In this document: positions 1 through 12,240 of the stretch, one piece after another | Numbering within the stretch: position 1 is the first letter of the stretch | How the letters are laid out: each line of letters opens with the position of its first letter | Origin: Lumnitzera littorea | Taxonomy: Eukaryota; Streptophyta; Magnoliopsida; Myrtales; Combretaceae | Assembly: GCA_024138015.1 (NCBI GenBank) | Contig: JAMXBB010000007.1 | Location: forward strand, 69,638,678-69,702,677 | Reading direction: 5' to 3' | Length of the DNA stretch: 64,000 nucleotides | Notes under the pieces: generated by a model | Seen by the model: the letters and a program-made list of their open reading frames with translations, nothing else | Database searches by the model: none | Told to the model about the DNA's origin: nothing | Program-made: the position numbers and the translations under genes

Positions 1-1738
1 CTCTTGATGATGTAAGTATTAAGGGGTGAATAGTGATGTGTAAGGAGAAGTGATTGATGGGTGAATGACAAATGCATGGCCCCCCCTTTTTCCCCTTTTT
101 AGATCTGCCATGGGAAGTCTTTTTATGTCATGGAGTGGTCTTGTCACCTTTATTAAAGTTAAGCTCATGATTTCTTGTGAAAATTTGTCCATATGTAGTA
201 TAAGTGAAGAGGTGATAAGGAAATTGTCTTATCATTAGATTTTGATAAGTTATCAATTGATAAATGATTCCAACTCTCAATTGATGAGTTATCTAAGGTG
301 ATTGGTTGGTCTACTTATTTATATGTAAGGCTTATGCATGAAGATAAAGGCATAGCCTTATAGAAAATTGTTTTAGGATTTTTGTCTTACATTGTTTTGT
401 GATTTATGATTTGATTTTTGTAGAATTGTGAAATTTTCTAAAGTTGAATGAAATTATTCAAATTAAATTATCGATTAATTATTTAGGGTTAAAATTCCTT
501 AATGGTTTTAAGATTTAGGATTTTAAGTAGCTTTAGAGCTCGCAGTTCTTCAAGCTCGGATTTTATCAACAATTGGCTTTTGAATTGTAAAAATTTAATT
601 TGCTTCTAAATATAAACTTAAGTTTTTAGTTTAGTTGATCTTTGGGAACGTTCGGAATTTACTCGTACTCAAATCCTATGCCTACTAACAGTAGGGTTTA
701 CAGTTAGTTTACTTATTTATGTACACAAATCTTATGCATGAAGATAAGGAGATTGTTTGATTTGAAATTCTTTTGGAGTTTGTCTCTTAAATTGATTTGT
801 AAGTTATGATTAAATTTCTATAAAATTATGAAAGTTTCTAAAATTGAATAAAATTATTCAAATTAAATTCTTAATTAGCCGCTTAGGGTTATAAGTCCTT
901 AATTGTTTTAGGGTTTTGCGTTTAGAGTCTATGGTTCTCGTATTCGAGTTTTATCGATAATAGGGTTTCGAATTGGAAAATTAAATTCGTTTTTAAATGT
1001 AAACTTGGATTCTTAGCTTAGTTTATCCTTGAGAATATTCGGGAAGTGTTCTTAGTTGAATCACAAGTTTGCTAAAAGTAGGGTTTACAATTTATCCATA
1101 TGTAACATGGCTTATAAGTGAAAATAAGAGAATTGTCTTATATGAAATTCTTTTAGGGTTTGGTTCTCGAATTAATTTGTAGGTTGTGATTTGCCTCTTA
1201 AGAAATTTTCAAGTTTCTTAGAGTTAAATAAAATTTATTGAAAATATATTTTTAATTATTTATTTAGGATCGTAAGTCCTTGATCATCCTAGGTTTTAGA
1301 GTTCGAGTGAGTTTATGCATGTTTTAGAGTTCGAGTGAGATTATGTATGTTTTAAGATTTTTCACTAACTTGGGAATAATTTACTTACACTTTTGAGCTT
1401 AAGGATCAATTGGCTTAATTATTTAGGAATATCGTTTTATTATGCAACATATATATATATATATCATATGATAATTTTATTGATTTATGGCTTTTCAAGC
1501 GTTAAGATAATTTTATAGAGTTTTAAATTTTTTTTTTAGTACACGTATGTAGGGATTGGGGTTTTCTTGCATGATAAGAGTTTTCAAATTATATAATTGG
1601 GTCTTTCAAGTTCGTTTTGAGTTCCAGGTTCAAAATTTTAGTCGGTTTTCATTTTATGTAGTTTTATTGACTTAGAGAAATGTCTACGACACTCAAATCC
1701 GATACTATGTTTAGAAGGTTGAATTTACAGAGTCTACA
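1..1738 (-). mobile_element. 5' part of a giant LTR (family A), cut by window start
   Basis: This stretch is the reverse complement of 34292-36220, the first 1.9 kb of the complete solo LTR further on. The match runs base by base through many phrases with scattered substitutions and small indels. The LTR 5' terminus TGTAGACTCTGTAAATT reads on the minus strand from 1738 and similarity stops exactly there. The rest of this LTR (about 3 kb, judging from the complete copy) lies left of the window. The flank at 1739 is not a polypurine tract, so 1738 is the outer edge of a 5' LTR or of a solo LTR; the other end is needed to decide. It holds two of the ~419-bp internal repeats seen in the complete copy. 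No protein is encoded. Confidence 0.85.
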
Positions 1739-3043
1739 GTAGATATTTGTGTGTGCTTGAGTAGACTTATGTTTACTCTTAACTTTAAATGCTCTACGAT
1801 GTTTTGGCTTGGCTGAACATTGATTGTAAGTTGATGTATTGTTCAATGTACCATTTAGAGCTACCTATTATGATTGTTGCTCATTAAATAGTGACATGAT
1901 ATTAATCTTAGTTGTTATGTTGATGCCAATAAATGCATACATAACATTTGCTAGGTCTATGTTACCTTGGAAAAGAATTTAAGGATTAACTCTATCTTTT
2001 AAGGTGTTTACCTAAGTGAACTCAATACCATAATCTTAGAGCTAACAAAACTACAATGCTTGGATTTGCTGAGTTTTGCTAAGCATATGATTTAATGTAT
2101 TTACGGCATGGTACAAAAAAGACCTATGGGTTTATTTTTCTAAACACTAAGATGTTGCTAAGTTGGTTTCCATATGAAAAGCTGGGTTTATCAAGTGAAA
2201 TACTTGATTTGTAGAAGTTAGGTTTTTGAGCATATAGAAACTGCATTGTATCTATTAGGCCAATTATATGTTGGATTTTCTAACCACTCTATGTAGTTAT
2301 TGCTAAATTGAAATATTTGTTAGGTTCCTAGATATATTATCCAGATGCTTGGTTTGAGTTGACTAAACTGGATGAGTTGCTAGGTTGAGCTAAGATATTG
2401 GTATCGATGCATGTTACGTGTATGAGCATGGCACACTCTTGTCACATTTGCATTACTTGGTTAGAAAACCATAAGATAATGTATTTGGACTAACTATTTG
2501 AATGATGTACCTATTTTGTTATGCTTGTTGTTGTATATTTATCTACTCCCACTCAGCTCATAGCAGTTAAGGGGGTAAGTTTCTCTTATTCTCAAGTTAC
2601 AGATGAATAGATAGAAAAAGGTATTAGAGTGGAAAGGAGAGTTCAATACTTTAGCTAAAGATGGACTCTTAAGAGAAGTTGTTGATCACAGGATATGGCT
2701 TGAGTACATGAAGATAGCTTTTCAAGAAAGCAGTAGGAGTTACTACTCCAAAGGTTTAGTATATTTGTAATATTTCGAAAAACATGTATTTGTAAAAGAG
2801 TTGCTATGTTATATAAGAAGTGTATAACGGTGATACTCAAAGTATGGCTCACTAATGTGAAAACTTATGTTTATCACATTGAATGAGAAATGACTCGGAC
2901 GTAATTGTTAATAGAACAAAGCAGTAGGTTGAATATAGGTTTTGTCTTATCCTTAACTCCAAGGTAGTAGTAACAAATCATCTTTAGGTATCAAGAGTTT
3001 AAGAAATATTATTATGTAGACACCTAGAAGGCGGTGCGTTACA
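1739..3043 (+). mobile_element. 3' part of a Ty3/gypsy-type LTR, interrupted by the family A LTR
   Basis: The right end reads GGCGGTGCGTTACA at 3030-3043, resembling the ends of the family C LTR (GGGCGTAACA) and of the solo LTR ending at 53032 (GTGGCATTACA). Upstream, 2540-2620 carries the 'cactcagctcatagcagtt ... caagttacag' block that has counterparts in the family C LTR (near 9160, minus strand) and in the LTR at 52690-52740. The 5' part is missing because the family A LTR begins at 1738. The simplest reading is that family A inserted here and the remainder lies left of the window. The 60-65 aa ORFs inside are too short and too unlike anything to be genes. Confidence 0.55.
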
Positions 3044-5092
3044 CATACACACGTACTTATATACTTCAAGTATTATATTTTACTATATAGGTTATTATCC
3101 AAAGATATTCAATTTTAATAAGGTTAGTATCATCATGTTCGTATGAACTTGATGATACGTATTACAGGTTTCGTTCAAAAGATAATTCCTATAAGGTATT
3201 TCTAATCTTAGTATATAGGTGAAGCTATATAGCAAGTAACTTCACATTGATATCATATTACATAAATAAAACAAATTTTCAATAATTTTATGATAAACAT
3301 GGTAAATCTTGTAGTATTTAGTCCTAGCATATATACATATATATATTCATAACCTAATCCAAATAATATTGAAAAATATATAACAAAATAATAAGTACAC
3401 CTACCTAATCAGGGTTTGTTTTAATTGTAATTTAATCTAATAATTAACATATTTTAACATATTATTACTAAACACATGTCATAGTTCCTAATTTAGGTTA
3501 TTTAACTAGGAAAGTTTATAATAAATATCTAGGATTACCAAATACTTCCATAAAAATTTCTATGGATTCAAAAAAATATATAGAATTCAACTAACAACTT
3601 ATTTCATACAATTAAGTTTATCACCTATATACGTAAAATTACAATTTTACCCTTAAATCACAATTAATTAAGCAAATAATATGATTTTTACACCAAATTA
3701 GTTCCAACCTATCCTAACATCATTTCAAACATCCAGAATTAATTGGCTCTTGATTTATTAATTATTCCCCCTAAAATCAATTTATTTTACAAATTACTCC
3801 ATTTTTAGGGCCTAAAAATGCAACAAATACTAAATATATGTATAATTAAACTCAAGATACATAGCAATAAACTAGAAAATTTTTGAACTTGAAACAACAT
3901 CATTAACTAAATTTATTTTAAAATTCAAAATTTGGGTGAATAGAACTTTTATTAAGCAAGTATATAAAATATTCATAATTTTGCAAAAATAAAATTACAA
4001 ATTTAATTTAATTTAAAATAAATTAGGAATGAATTTTTTCATAATTTTTTGGAAGGGTTTGATAATTTTAAAAATTTCTTGAAAAACATGGTAAATTTTC
4101 AAACTTTATGCTCGTTGGAGCTCTAGCTAGTGGACAGTAGTGTAGGTCTATCGATGGAGCTGGGCGATGGGTTTGTTGTCAAGTGTTGGTTTAGGTTGGG
4201 AATGCTATAGGTGTAGCTTTCTCCCCTAATTTTCCTATTTTTTTCTTATTATCTTATAATTTCCTTTTATTTTTCTTAGAGCATTCTATGTTTCTAAAAT
4301 GTGTAAATGAGGGTCTTAAGGTCTTATATATACTAGTTGAGGTTGGCAAGAATTTTTTTCTTAATAACTAAGTAATTATTTAATTATTTTTATTGGGAAG
4401 AAAATAGTAAGAGGTGGCAACCCTTAATGAATTTAGCTTTTGAGTCATCCATCTAAGCTGTTGTTAAGATTCCAACTTTTTTCTTGGTTGTTTCTCTAAG
4501 TTTCGGATGAGTTTGAGGGCCATTTTGATGTATTTTGATAATTTATATTTAATATATTAATGTTTAATGATTCTTGTTAATATGCGGGTATATATCCTTT
4601 ATATATCATACACGTAATGAGTAATTATATACATATAATTATGTTTCTAGCATGTCCCCTATTTTTAAGATATATTTGCTATTTATTTTTGTGAATTTAT
4701 CACCTATTATATATAATTATTTAATTTTAGGTTAATTTATGAGTATATTTATTATATATATTGACTATATTCTTGAAAATACACATATATTTATATAGTA
4801 TATTATACTATATTATCTCCTTTTAGTGCTTAAATAAATTATTTCTAAGCCCTTGTTACGTTTTGGGCTCGGTTTTAAAGGTTTCGGCGAATTTTACGCT
4901 ATATTGGATAATTGTACTTCTAAGACTAAAATTAAGTTTTTATCATATTATTTTTAAAATATAACTTTATTATGTCACTTTAACTAACTTTCATAACCTA
5001 GCTATAAAGTTCAGGTTTAAACAGATAAGTTTTCCCGAAGATCTTAAATCCGAGTGTAGTTGCCTTAAAGGTGATCTTAGGCGCTTATACCA
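3044..5092 (-). mobile_element. Truncated family C LTR (minus strand)
   Basis: Read on the minus strand, this starts TGGTATAAGCGCC at 5092, matching the start of the better preserved family C LTR (TGGTATAAGCCC at 11614). It then follows the same order: A+T-rich upstream region, a TATA box (plus-strand cttatatata, 4323-4332), a G/C-richer leader at 4110-4210, and an A+T-rich block. The 3' third of the family (equivalent of 8710-9830) is absent, and the truncation coincides with the end of the plus-strand LTR at 3043. The plus-strand LTR may have inserted into this one, in which case the missing third lies beyond the left window edge. Confidence 0.6.
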
Positions 5093-6757
5093 ATCCTATA
5101 TCAAATCTTAGACTAGGTGTGTGTATCTAAAATTAACTAACTCTTTCGTTATTAATTTAATTGTTAGGAAAATTAAAATGATTTTTCTAACCGTACAACA
5201 TTTTAGGAAAAAAATTCTAATTTAGAACGTTGATTATAAAACTTGATTAGAGAATAGAAAACATCAATTTGAAATCTAAATTTCCAAATTTTAGTACAAC
5301 CATAAAAATTTTTGATAAAAAATAAATCTAAGTTTAAAATGAGACAAACAAAATGTGATTACTATTTTTTTTTTTTGCTTTTAGTGAAAAACTAAATTTC
5401 ATTCATTAAAACATTGTGAAATATAAGTACATAAGGTATTGATAAAATACATCAAAAGAAATATGGACTGAAAATTTTGATTTGAGAATGGATATATTCC
5501 CTAAATAAAAATGGATGATAATAATCTTAAAAAAATTCCTACATAATGGAGGGATTGAACATTTGACTCTAGTTGGGATTGTGATTACTTACTAAAGGTC
5601 TTAAAATTGGTTGAAAAGGACTTCTAACACCAAAATGTAGATCTAGATCTACATGAGCTATAAGTGACAAATTAAAAAAAAAAAACGTTGAAAGTAATTC
5701 TAAGCTATCAAAGGCTATAACGAACCATATTTTCAATAATAATAAGCTTGAAATTTTATTTTCTTAGGTAAATTTTATGAGATGGATTTCTCTTGAAATT
5801 GTTCTTCTTCTTACTCTTGCTCGGATTGTGGCGAACAAAAGATCTATGCATCAAATTGTATTCTCCGTAATGTGATTGTTGCATAAATCATGGGTCCTAT
5901 CAATTTATGTAGCAATAAAAACCTAGTTTGTTTTATGGATTGGTGCATTATATCCAATATATTATTCATCTATATGTTTTTTATTTATATTTTCACTTCA
6001 TTTGAATTCAAGAGTCCCATAAAAATATAAGCTTTACTCTTTTTTAAGTAAATTCAAAATAAAACATTAAGTGATCTTGAATTCATCTTACAAATGCAAG
6101 ACACGTCATGTAGCTAAAAATATAAACAAGGTTAGTTGACTGCTATGTGCATTGGTATGTTTGATGGTTTAGAAACCTTACGAGCATATTTTTATGTTTA
6201 ACTATAATTGCTTTGCATGTTTTGCTTAACCTTAAGCCTATAATCATTCGACATAAATGGGTTACGAACTAGGTACGTGTCATCAACTGTACGTCAGATA
6301 TATAGGATAAAATGGCTTATATTTAGACAAAGATGACACTTATTTGTAAATTAGCAGGTCTTTGATATGATAGATCTATAGCTACTATGAGGTAGGACAT
6401 GTATGAAGTGCTAATAAAGGGATGTAGAATTGGTTACAGTTATATGTATGGAGATATTGAACTAAACTCGAATGGCTAATATAGATGGAGAAGCCAATGT
6501 GAGATAATTAATGTTAGTATTTTATATGACATTATTGTTGGCTAGAATGTTGGGGAAGTTGAAAACTAAATAAGATAAGTCATTGCAATTTTGGTTGCTA
6601 TTTACTTATATTTATGAATATATTATATAACTATTGTGATTGTGTTGTAGCATACATTTAGATTTACGACGGTGCTTGCTTTTTCTTTTTAATCTTTTTT
6701 TACCTGAAGGTATTGCTTGCTTGTTAAGCTTTATAGCTCTCTAATTTAGGCCTTGGT
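5093..6757. other. A+T-rich region, no gene recognised
   Basis: No ORF or domain is recognisable. On the minus strand 5361-5450 reads like the 3' end of a retroposed sequence, with an A-rich run just downstream of a 'ttaatgaatgaaattt' phrase, but no reverse transcriptase remnant was found. A perfect 20-bp palindrome sits at 5635-5654. The stretch just before 6758 flanks a short copia LTR. Confidence 0.4.
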
Positions 6758-6966
6758 TGTTAGGGGCAGTTAAAATAATATGTAGGAATAGGTAGTAGCC
6801 TTATATTGATTGGATCTTTATCATTCGCCTATGGAAGCCTCTTATATATAAGGGAGTACGTCCTCATTTTTAATCATCCAATACATTTGAGAATAATTCT
6901 TGTAAAGTCTTAACTGTTTTAGAAGAAAAGATGACTTAGTTTCTCAACAATTGTTAAGAGTTAGCA
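6758..6966 (+). mobile_element. Short Ty1/copia-type 5' LTR
   Basis: The proposed LTR runs from TGTTAGGGGC (6758) to GTTAGCA (6966), about 209 bp, which is in the usual range for small copia LTRs. A clear TATA box (TTATATATAAG, 6842-6852) lies about 90 bp from the start, followed by a typical 'agggagtacgtcctcattt' leader. Ten bases after the LTR end is a sequence resembling the initiator tRNA-Met primer site common to copia elements. No matching 3' LTR was found, so the right half of the element appears lost. Confidence 0.6.
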
Positions 6967-6976
6967 TTTGTCATGG

Positions 6977-6989
6977 TGGTAATAAGAGC
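6977..6989 (+). other. Degenerate tRNA-iMet primer binding site
   Basis: TGGTAATAAGAGC differs from the canonical copia primer site TGGTATCAGAGC by a small number of changes and lies directly downstream of the LTR end at 6966. The position supports both the LTR boundary and the plus-strand orientation. Confidence 0.6.
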
Positions 6990-7680
6990 ATTCAATACAT
7001 GATAAGTGCTATCTAAGCAATCTTTTGTTCAAAAGTAAGAGAAAAGAATTTTTCTAACCTTGTTGTTGAATATGTTGGGTCCCATATGACTCCTTACATA
7101 ATTGATGAGTCAGTTACACAAAGAAAACCTCATAGAGGGCAAAGAATTGAGGTGACTATGATATAGAGATTAAGATCTTGATTTCATAAAAAGTGCTTCT
7201 ACTTTTTGAACCAAAGATTTGGTAACTAATGGTGTATATTTATTTGAAGGTAGCTTATCTAATGCAAGATTATATGTTGTTTGAATCAAATTTCGGAAAG
7301 AAAAGTATAATAGATGTAAGATACGCTAAATGACAAAGCTAATGAGATAAAATCTTTGGCAAAAAGTATAAAAGATATACTGAGATTGTAAGGAGATTTC
7401 TTGAATCTCTTCTTAGTTCATGGGATGTAAAAAAAAAAAAAAAAACAAAAGGGCCATCCATTTAAACATTTTTCCCCTAAAATAATTTATATCTTCATTA
7501 ATTTCCTATAAAATTTAGATGAGAACTTCTAAGGATAGAAATAAAAACATGTCTTTCAAATCAACTAAGACGAGTTTGAAAGAAGATGATGACAATGATG
7601 ATGCATTAACTCTAGTAACAAAAAAATTCAATAAGTTTTACAGTTACAAAATATAAGAATACTGAAAGAAACTAATTTTT
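6990..7680 (+). pseudogene. Ty1/copia gag relic
   Basis: The sequence after the primer site is broken by stops and frameshifts. A readable stretch at 7518-7650 gives a lysine/serine-rich then acidic run (MRTSKDRNKNMSF... EDDDNDD ... TLVTKKFNKF). This resembles the linker of copia gag proteins just before the zinc knuckle (pattern K-rich, then D/E-rich, then A-L-L-x-K-K-F-x-K-F), best known to me from SIRE/Maximus-type elements. No zinc knuckle is recognisable. Pol is missing. A decayed capsid gene is the best reading; the lineage is tentative. Confidence 0.45.
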
Positions 7681-8709
7681 GCTAAATTTTGGGTTTTTAG
7701 AAAACAATATATGTTGGAATTTTAGAAATTTAATGAATTACATAAGTTGATGAAGCTTCCAACCTTAGATTAGCAATGAACTATTTTGATGATTTATAAA
7801 AGATTTGATGTCATTCGTGTAATCATGAGTGCACGATCTCATAAACAAATGAGTTTATAAGGTCCAAATGAATTTACGAGGTTCGAACCATTATTTCTTA
7901 ACTAAACTTTACTATATATACTAAAGTTGCTAAGTGGAATTCATTTTCTAAAGAGCATAAAAGGATAAGCACTTAAGAAGTATGTATGGTGACTAGGTAT
8001 AATGCAATTTGATGGAAAGTTAAGTAATGATAGGCTAGCACACAAATTTAGATGATTCCTTAGATAAATGACCAAAACTATAACCAATTGTGTTAAATTG
8101 AATAAGAAAAAAGTATAGGGTTGTATACTGAGTTAGCTTGGTGGAAAATGATGGAACGTTAGTAATAAAGTGGATGAATTAGTAAGATTACAATGTATAG
8201 GATGGAATTAGAGGGTAAACTAAAGGATTTGTAAGATAAAAATATAGGTTGGAGTCCCTTAGAGGATAATTAAGAGGGTACTTTAGTTATAATTATAACG
8301 AACCTAATTTAAAGGAGATATTAGAAGTTTTGATAAGTAAAATTTCATATTAGAACTTTCTTAGATATTGAATTAAATGAGAGTTCCAAACTAGAATGGA
8401 ATTAGAAAATAAGTTAGAGGATACCTTACTAAAACCTTAAAGTTAATCTAACTTAGAGGATAATTTAAAATACAATTAAGAGTAATCTAGAGGATATTTT
8501 AGATTAAAGCTCACTTAAAGTGACCTTAAAACTTAAGGCACATATGCATAGATAACCTATTCACTCAAAGGTTAACAAACTTAATTCTAAGAATAATGAA
8601 TAGACTTTTGATATTTCATAACTCATATAAGCACTAAAGATATCATTTATAATATAAGGTTTTTTTATGAAGGAAAGCTTTACAATAGTAGATAGCGTAA
8701 GTAACTAGG
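7681..8709 (+). other. No gene; possible left half of a plus-strand family C LTR
   Basis: There are no recognisable ORFs. The A+T-rich text at 8300-8700 resembles the middle of the plus-strand family C LTR (56740-57080), with 'ttcctaagg ... aaaacctaa' type phrases and a similar run-up to the boundary. If correct, the minus-strand LTR at 8710-11614 sits inside a plus-strand LTR that resumes at 11615. I see no matching target duplication (left flank CTAGG, right flank AGCTT), so this stays an inference. Confidence 0.3.
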
Positions 8710-11614
8710 TGTTACGCCCTAAAGTTACAGAGTCACAACAGTCCCGCCGTGTAACCATTCTATGATAATAAGGCCTTATAGTGCCTACCATAAACATGAT
8801 CTACACAAGGTGTCGATGACTCCTCGCTTTGAAGTAAATAGTCCGCTTAAAAGTTTAACTACAATTATGATAAATATTACAAATTTCTAATAAACATGTA
8901 TAATTATATGTAAGTCCATAGAGCTTCCTAGGAAGTTTTATATAAACACAACAATTCACTAAATTACATAATAACTATTAGTCTTTCATCCTTAACTACA
9001 AGGACACTCTAGTTACACATCATTACTAAGTAATTTGATCCTCATACCCCTGGCTTCAAAAGGACTAACCTCTAGGTAATTGTAAGGCAGCATAATACTT
9101 GAAGTGTTCAGAAATCAGGACCTGCAAAAGGATCTATAAGAGTATGAGCAATTATAGCTCAGTAAGTTGAATTAGCGACTCATGAATGCATACAAACACA
9201 AATAAGATTACCAAGCAATTAATTTCATGCAATGCAACAATCAAGTATCATTGCATAACGTAGTCCGGTCTGTTGTGAAATCAGAGAAATTTCACTCGCT
9301 CTAATCTGGGTTGAGGAGTCCAATGTTATACAGCAGCTCACAACCAAACCCAGGCTTGTGCAATGGAGACCTCGCTCCCCCCCGCGACTACCTTCGAACC
9401 ATTGACTTCACCCTTGCTGCGACCTCCTCTCTTGTCACTTAGTTTGACTGAGGATGAAGAAGAGACCATTATGCAATCCTGCGCTATCCCTTTCGAAGGA
9501 GTCGGTATTTGGTTAGAGAATCCTAATGATCTCCTAACGGGTTGCAATGCATGACATTTTAGGTCATTAAAGTTGAATAAGATTAAATTTCATTTAGGGT
9601 TTTCAAACAATTCACACCAATTCAATCATAACACAAAATCCATCGCACTACAATTTTAGCACGAATTCAAATACATCAAACACATGCGTAAACTACTTAC
9701 AATCACAACCATATACAATCCTAAGTCTCCGAGTACCATACAAATAGTACTCTATTACAATAAGTAATAACTCAACTTACTTGGAATTTCTCAATCGCCT
9801 GATTACTTAGTTGCAAGCCGATTCATCTCTGGATGTCTTATAATACAAATAGGTTTTTTTAATACTTATACTTTAAGGATTCATATTCTAAGTTATAATT
9901 TAACTCCTTTTTCCATGTATACTTATTATATACTAATAATTCTTTCTACTCTATTTCGAGGTTCAAACCATAAATTAGATTCTAGTTTTGATTTCTAAGT
10001 CTTAAATATGCTTGAATTCTAATGGGAAATTAATCATATTATGCTCGCGTACTCAAATATCCTATTGGGTCTTAATTTAGTATTCTAAATTATTCGGTAC
10101 ACGCTATTCCTAATTGGGGTATCGAATTTATTCTCGATGTGAGAAAATCTTACATTTTTATACATTTACCTAAAATTAAATTTTATTTCAGATTTAGTAT
10201 TATTTTGATTTTTACTATAATATTATCTAAATAACCTTAATTTTTTAGATTTATTAATTTTCAATTTTACATATTACTAATTTCTTGCAATAACTACCTA
10301 CTTTCCTAAATTAACTATACTTAATACTCCAAAGGCTAGGATTAGGTTTTCATATTAGAGATTAACATCCCTAAACATCTAATTACTATCTAAATCAGTA
10401 ATTAGTATCTTAATCACCTAATTAACCTAAAATCACCCAATTTTTCCATCATTTTAGGGCTAAAAATTAACTTAAAAATTTTGAAAATTAATTTTAAAAA
10501 AAATGGCTTCATAGCACTGTTTTATATCACATAAGCATTCTACAGAAAAAAATTAAGCTCCAAACTACACTCCTAAGCCTATTTATTTCTAGTTCTAATC
10601 ATGTTCGGTTTTGCTTAATTTGTTAAGAACCCTATATTTTCATACGTGATTAAACTAAATCACTATTTCCCCTAAATCTACATACAATAAAACCTCAGAA
10701 TAATAAGTTTCATAATTTTCTGGGTAAAATAACTAATTTTATGAAATTACACAAAATCGGGGCAAATAAGGGACTCACCAGTTTGATGCTTTTTAGCCGT
10801 CTAACTCTGGTCCAAGTGTGTTGGCCGGCCTAGACGATGGGTCTGGAGTGGGGTGGTGGTGGTGGCTCGGTCTTAGGTAATGGTGAGGTGTGGGTTTGGC
10901 TCACTAGCCCTAACCGCACAGTTTTCTTTTCTTTTTTTTTTTTTTTGAATTTTCTCTTGAATTTTCGAAGCTCTCTATTTTTCTCTAATTCCTCACTACC
11001 CAAAGGAGTTCTGTGAATTTTTTCCCTATTTATAGACATTTTTGGTAATTAATATGCATTAATTAGATATGACATTGCCCAATTTCCTTGATTTTTGGCT
11101 TTTGTGTTGCCTAATTCTAATTAGATAAATTTTCTTTTTCAAATCCTGACCTGCTGTGACCAGATTTAGATCATTCCATACCCTTCTGATTTTTTTCTGA
11201 TTTTTCCACAATTAATTAATAATTTTCTTTAATTATTTACTAAGTTTTTTGCCAATTTAGGTAATTTCGCGTATTTTTATCTACACGTAAATACATGTTG
11301 GGTACATGTGAACATTCCTAATTATTATTTAGGTTGTTATATGATTTTTAGTATACATATAATCTATCTCTAGTAATTTATTAGTTATTAGATTACGCTT
11401 TTTGCCTTTTTGGTAATTAGCAATTATTATACTTAAAATTTGAAAATTTTATAGTCTCCTATTTTATTACTTTTTTTCTTAAATTCAGGTTTACGGGGTC
11501 GTTTTTACTAATTTTTCTATCAATAGTTTATAATTTGGGTTTGATCGAATCCTTTAACCTTGTGTTCTAAGTTCAATCCTATGTTCATTTGGCTTAACTT
11601 TAGGGCTTATACCA
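8710..11614 (-). mobile_element. Near-complete LTR of family C (Ty3/gypsy type)
   Basis: On the minus strand the LTR runs from TGGTATAAGCCC (11614) to GGGCGTAACA (8710), about 2.9 kb with TG...CA ends. It shares order and many phrases with 55044-57645 plus 61288-61748 on the other strand. A TATA box (TATAAATA, 11034-11027) is followed by a purine-rich leader and a G/C-rich transcribed segment at 10800-10910. A strongly conserved, G/C-richer block lies at 9340-9560; on the minus strand it runs 'gcaacccgttagg ... ggtttggttg' and also occurs at 11880-12080 and 57340-57545. ORFs on both strands of this block arise from its composition and are not conserved as protein. Confidence 0.75.
11027..11034 (-). 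promoter_or_regulatory. TATA box of the family C LTR
   Basis: Minus-strand TATAAATA sits about 580 bp inside the LTR. The corresponding position of the plus-strand copy has TATAAATT (55633-55640), also about 590 bp from its start. Conservation of spacing between copies supports a Pol II promoter driving the retroelement transcript. Confidence 0.6.
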
Positions 11615-12240
11615 AGCTTCAGGTTGGTTGGGATCGATGTTTTACTGCATTTGTAAGTATCATTTCAAGGTTCTTGGAGACTTAAGTGTGTCCCTACTTA
11701 TGCTTAGAAGTAGTTGATTGTACACATGCAATATGTGTTTATGAACATTACTGTGCTGTAATAATGATTAATTTTCTTGTTGTGGTCTATCTTGCAATGT
11801 TATGCTCTTTGATTAGATTGGTTGCAATTGATCGATCACTCTAAAAATGGATTCACCTAAACTTAACTTAGCTCTTAACCTAAAAACATTGCAACCCACT
11901 ATAGATGGGAGGATTCTCTAACAAAAATCAACCTCTTCGAAATAGATAGTAGAAATGGTATCTTCCCCATCTTTAGTTAAACTAAGTGATAGGAGAGAAC
12001 ATTGCGGTAATGTTAGGGATGTTGGTTTGGAGGTAGATGTAACAGAGTGTTGTTTCTGTTGTGCAAGCTTGGGTTAGCCATGAATGGAGACATTGTGTCA
12101 AACATTAGAAACTCTTCGAACTAGGATTAAAGCAAGCATGATTTTTGTAATCTTAAGACATACTTAACAACATTGTGAGATGGCATTTGATTGTGGGTTT
12201 TATTTAACTAAATTAATTGAAAACCCTACTTGCTTTGTTG
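11615..12240 (+). mobile_element. Middle part of a plus-strand family C LTR
   Basis: From 11615 the text matches the interior of the plus-strand copy starting near 57090 (ggttgggatcgatg versus agttgggattgatac). It then follows through the conserved block 'ttgcaacccactatagatgg ... aaactaagtgatagg ... tgtgcaagcttgggtt'. It begins exactly where the minus-strand LTR ends, giving a head-to-head inverted junction. Similarity fades around 12240 and the 3' end is not identifiable. Confidence 0.55.

Noticed and set aside
9338..9554. Overlapping frames on both strands as genes
   Set aside because: They are by-products of a G/C-richer LTR block; the other LTR copies do not preserve the reading frames.
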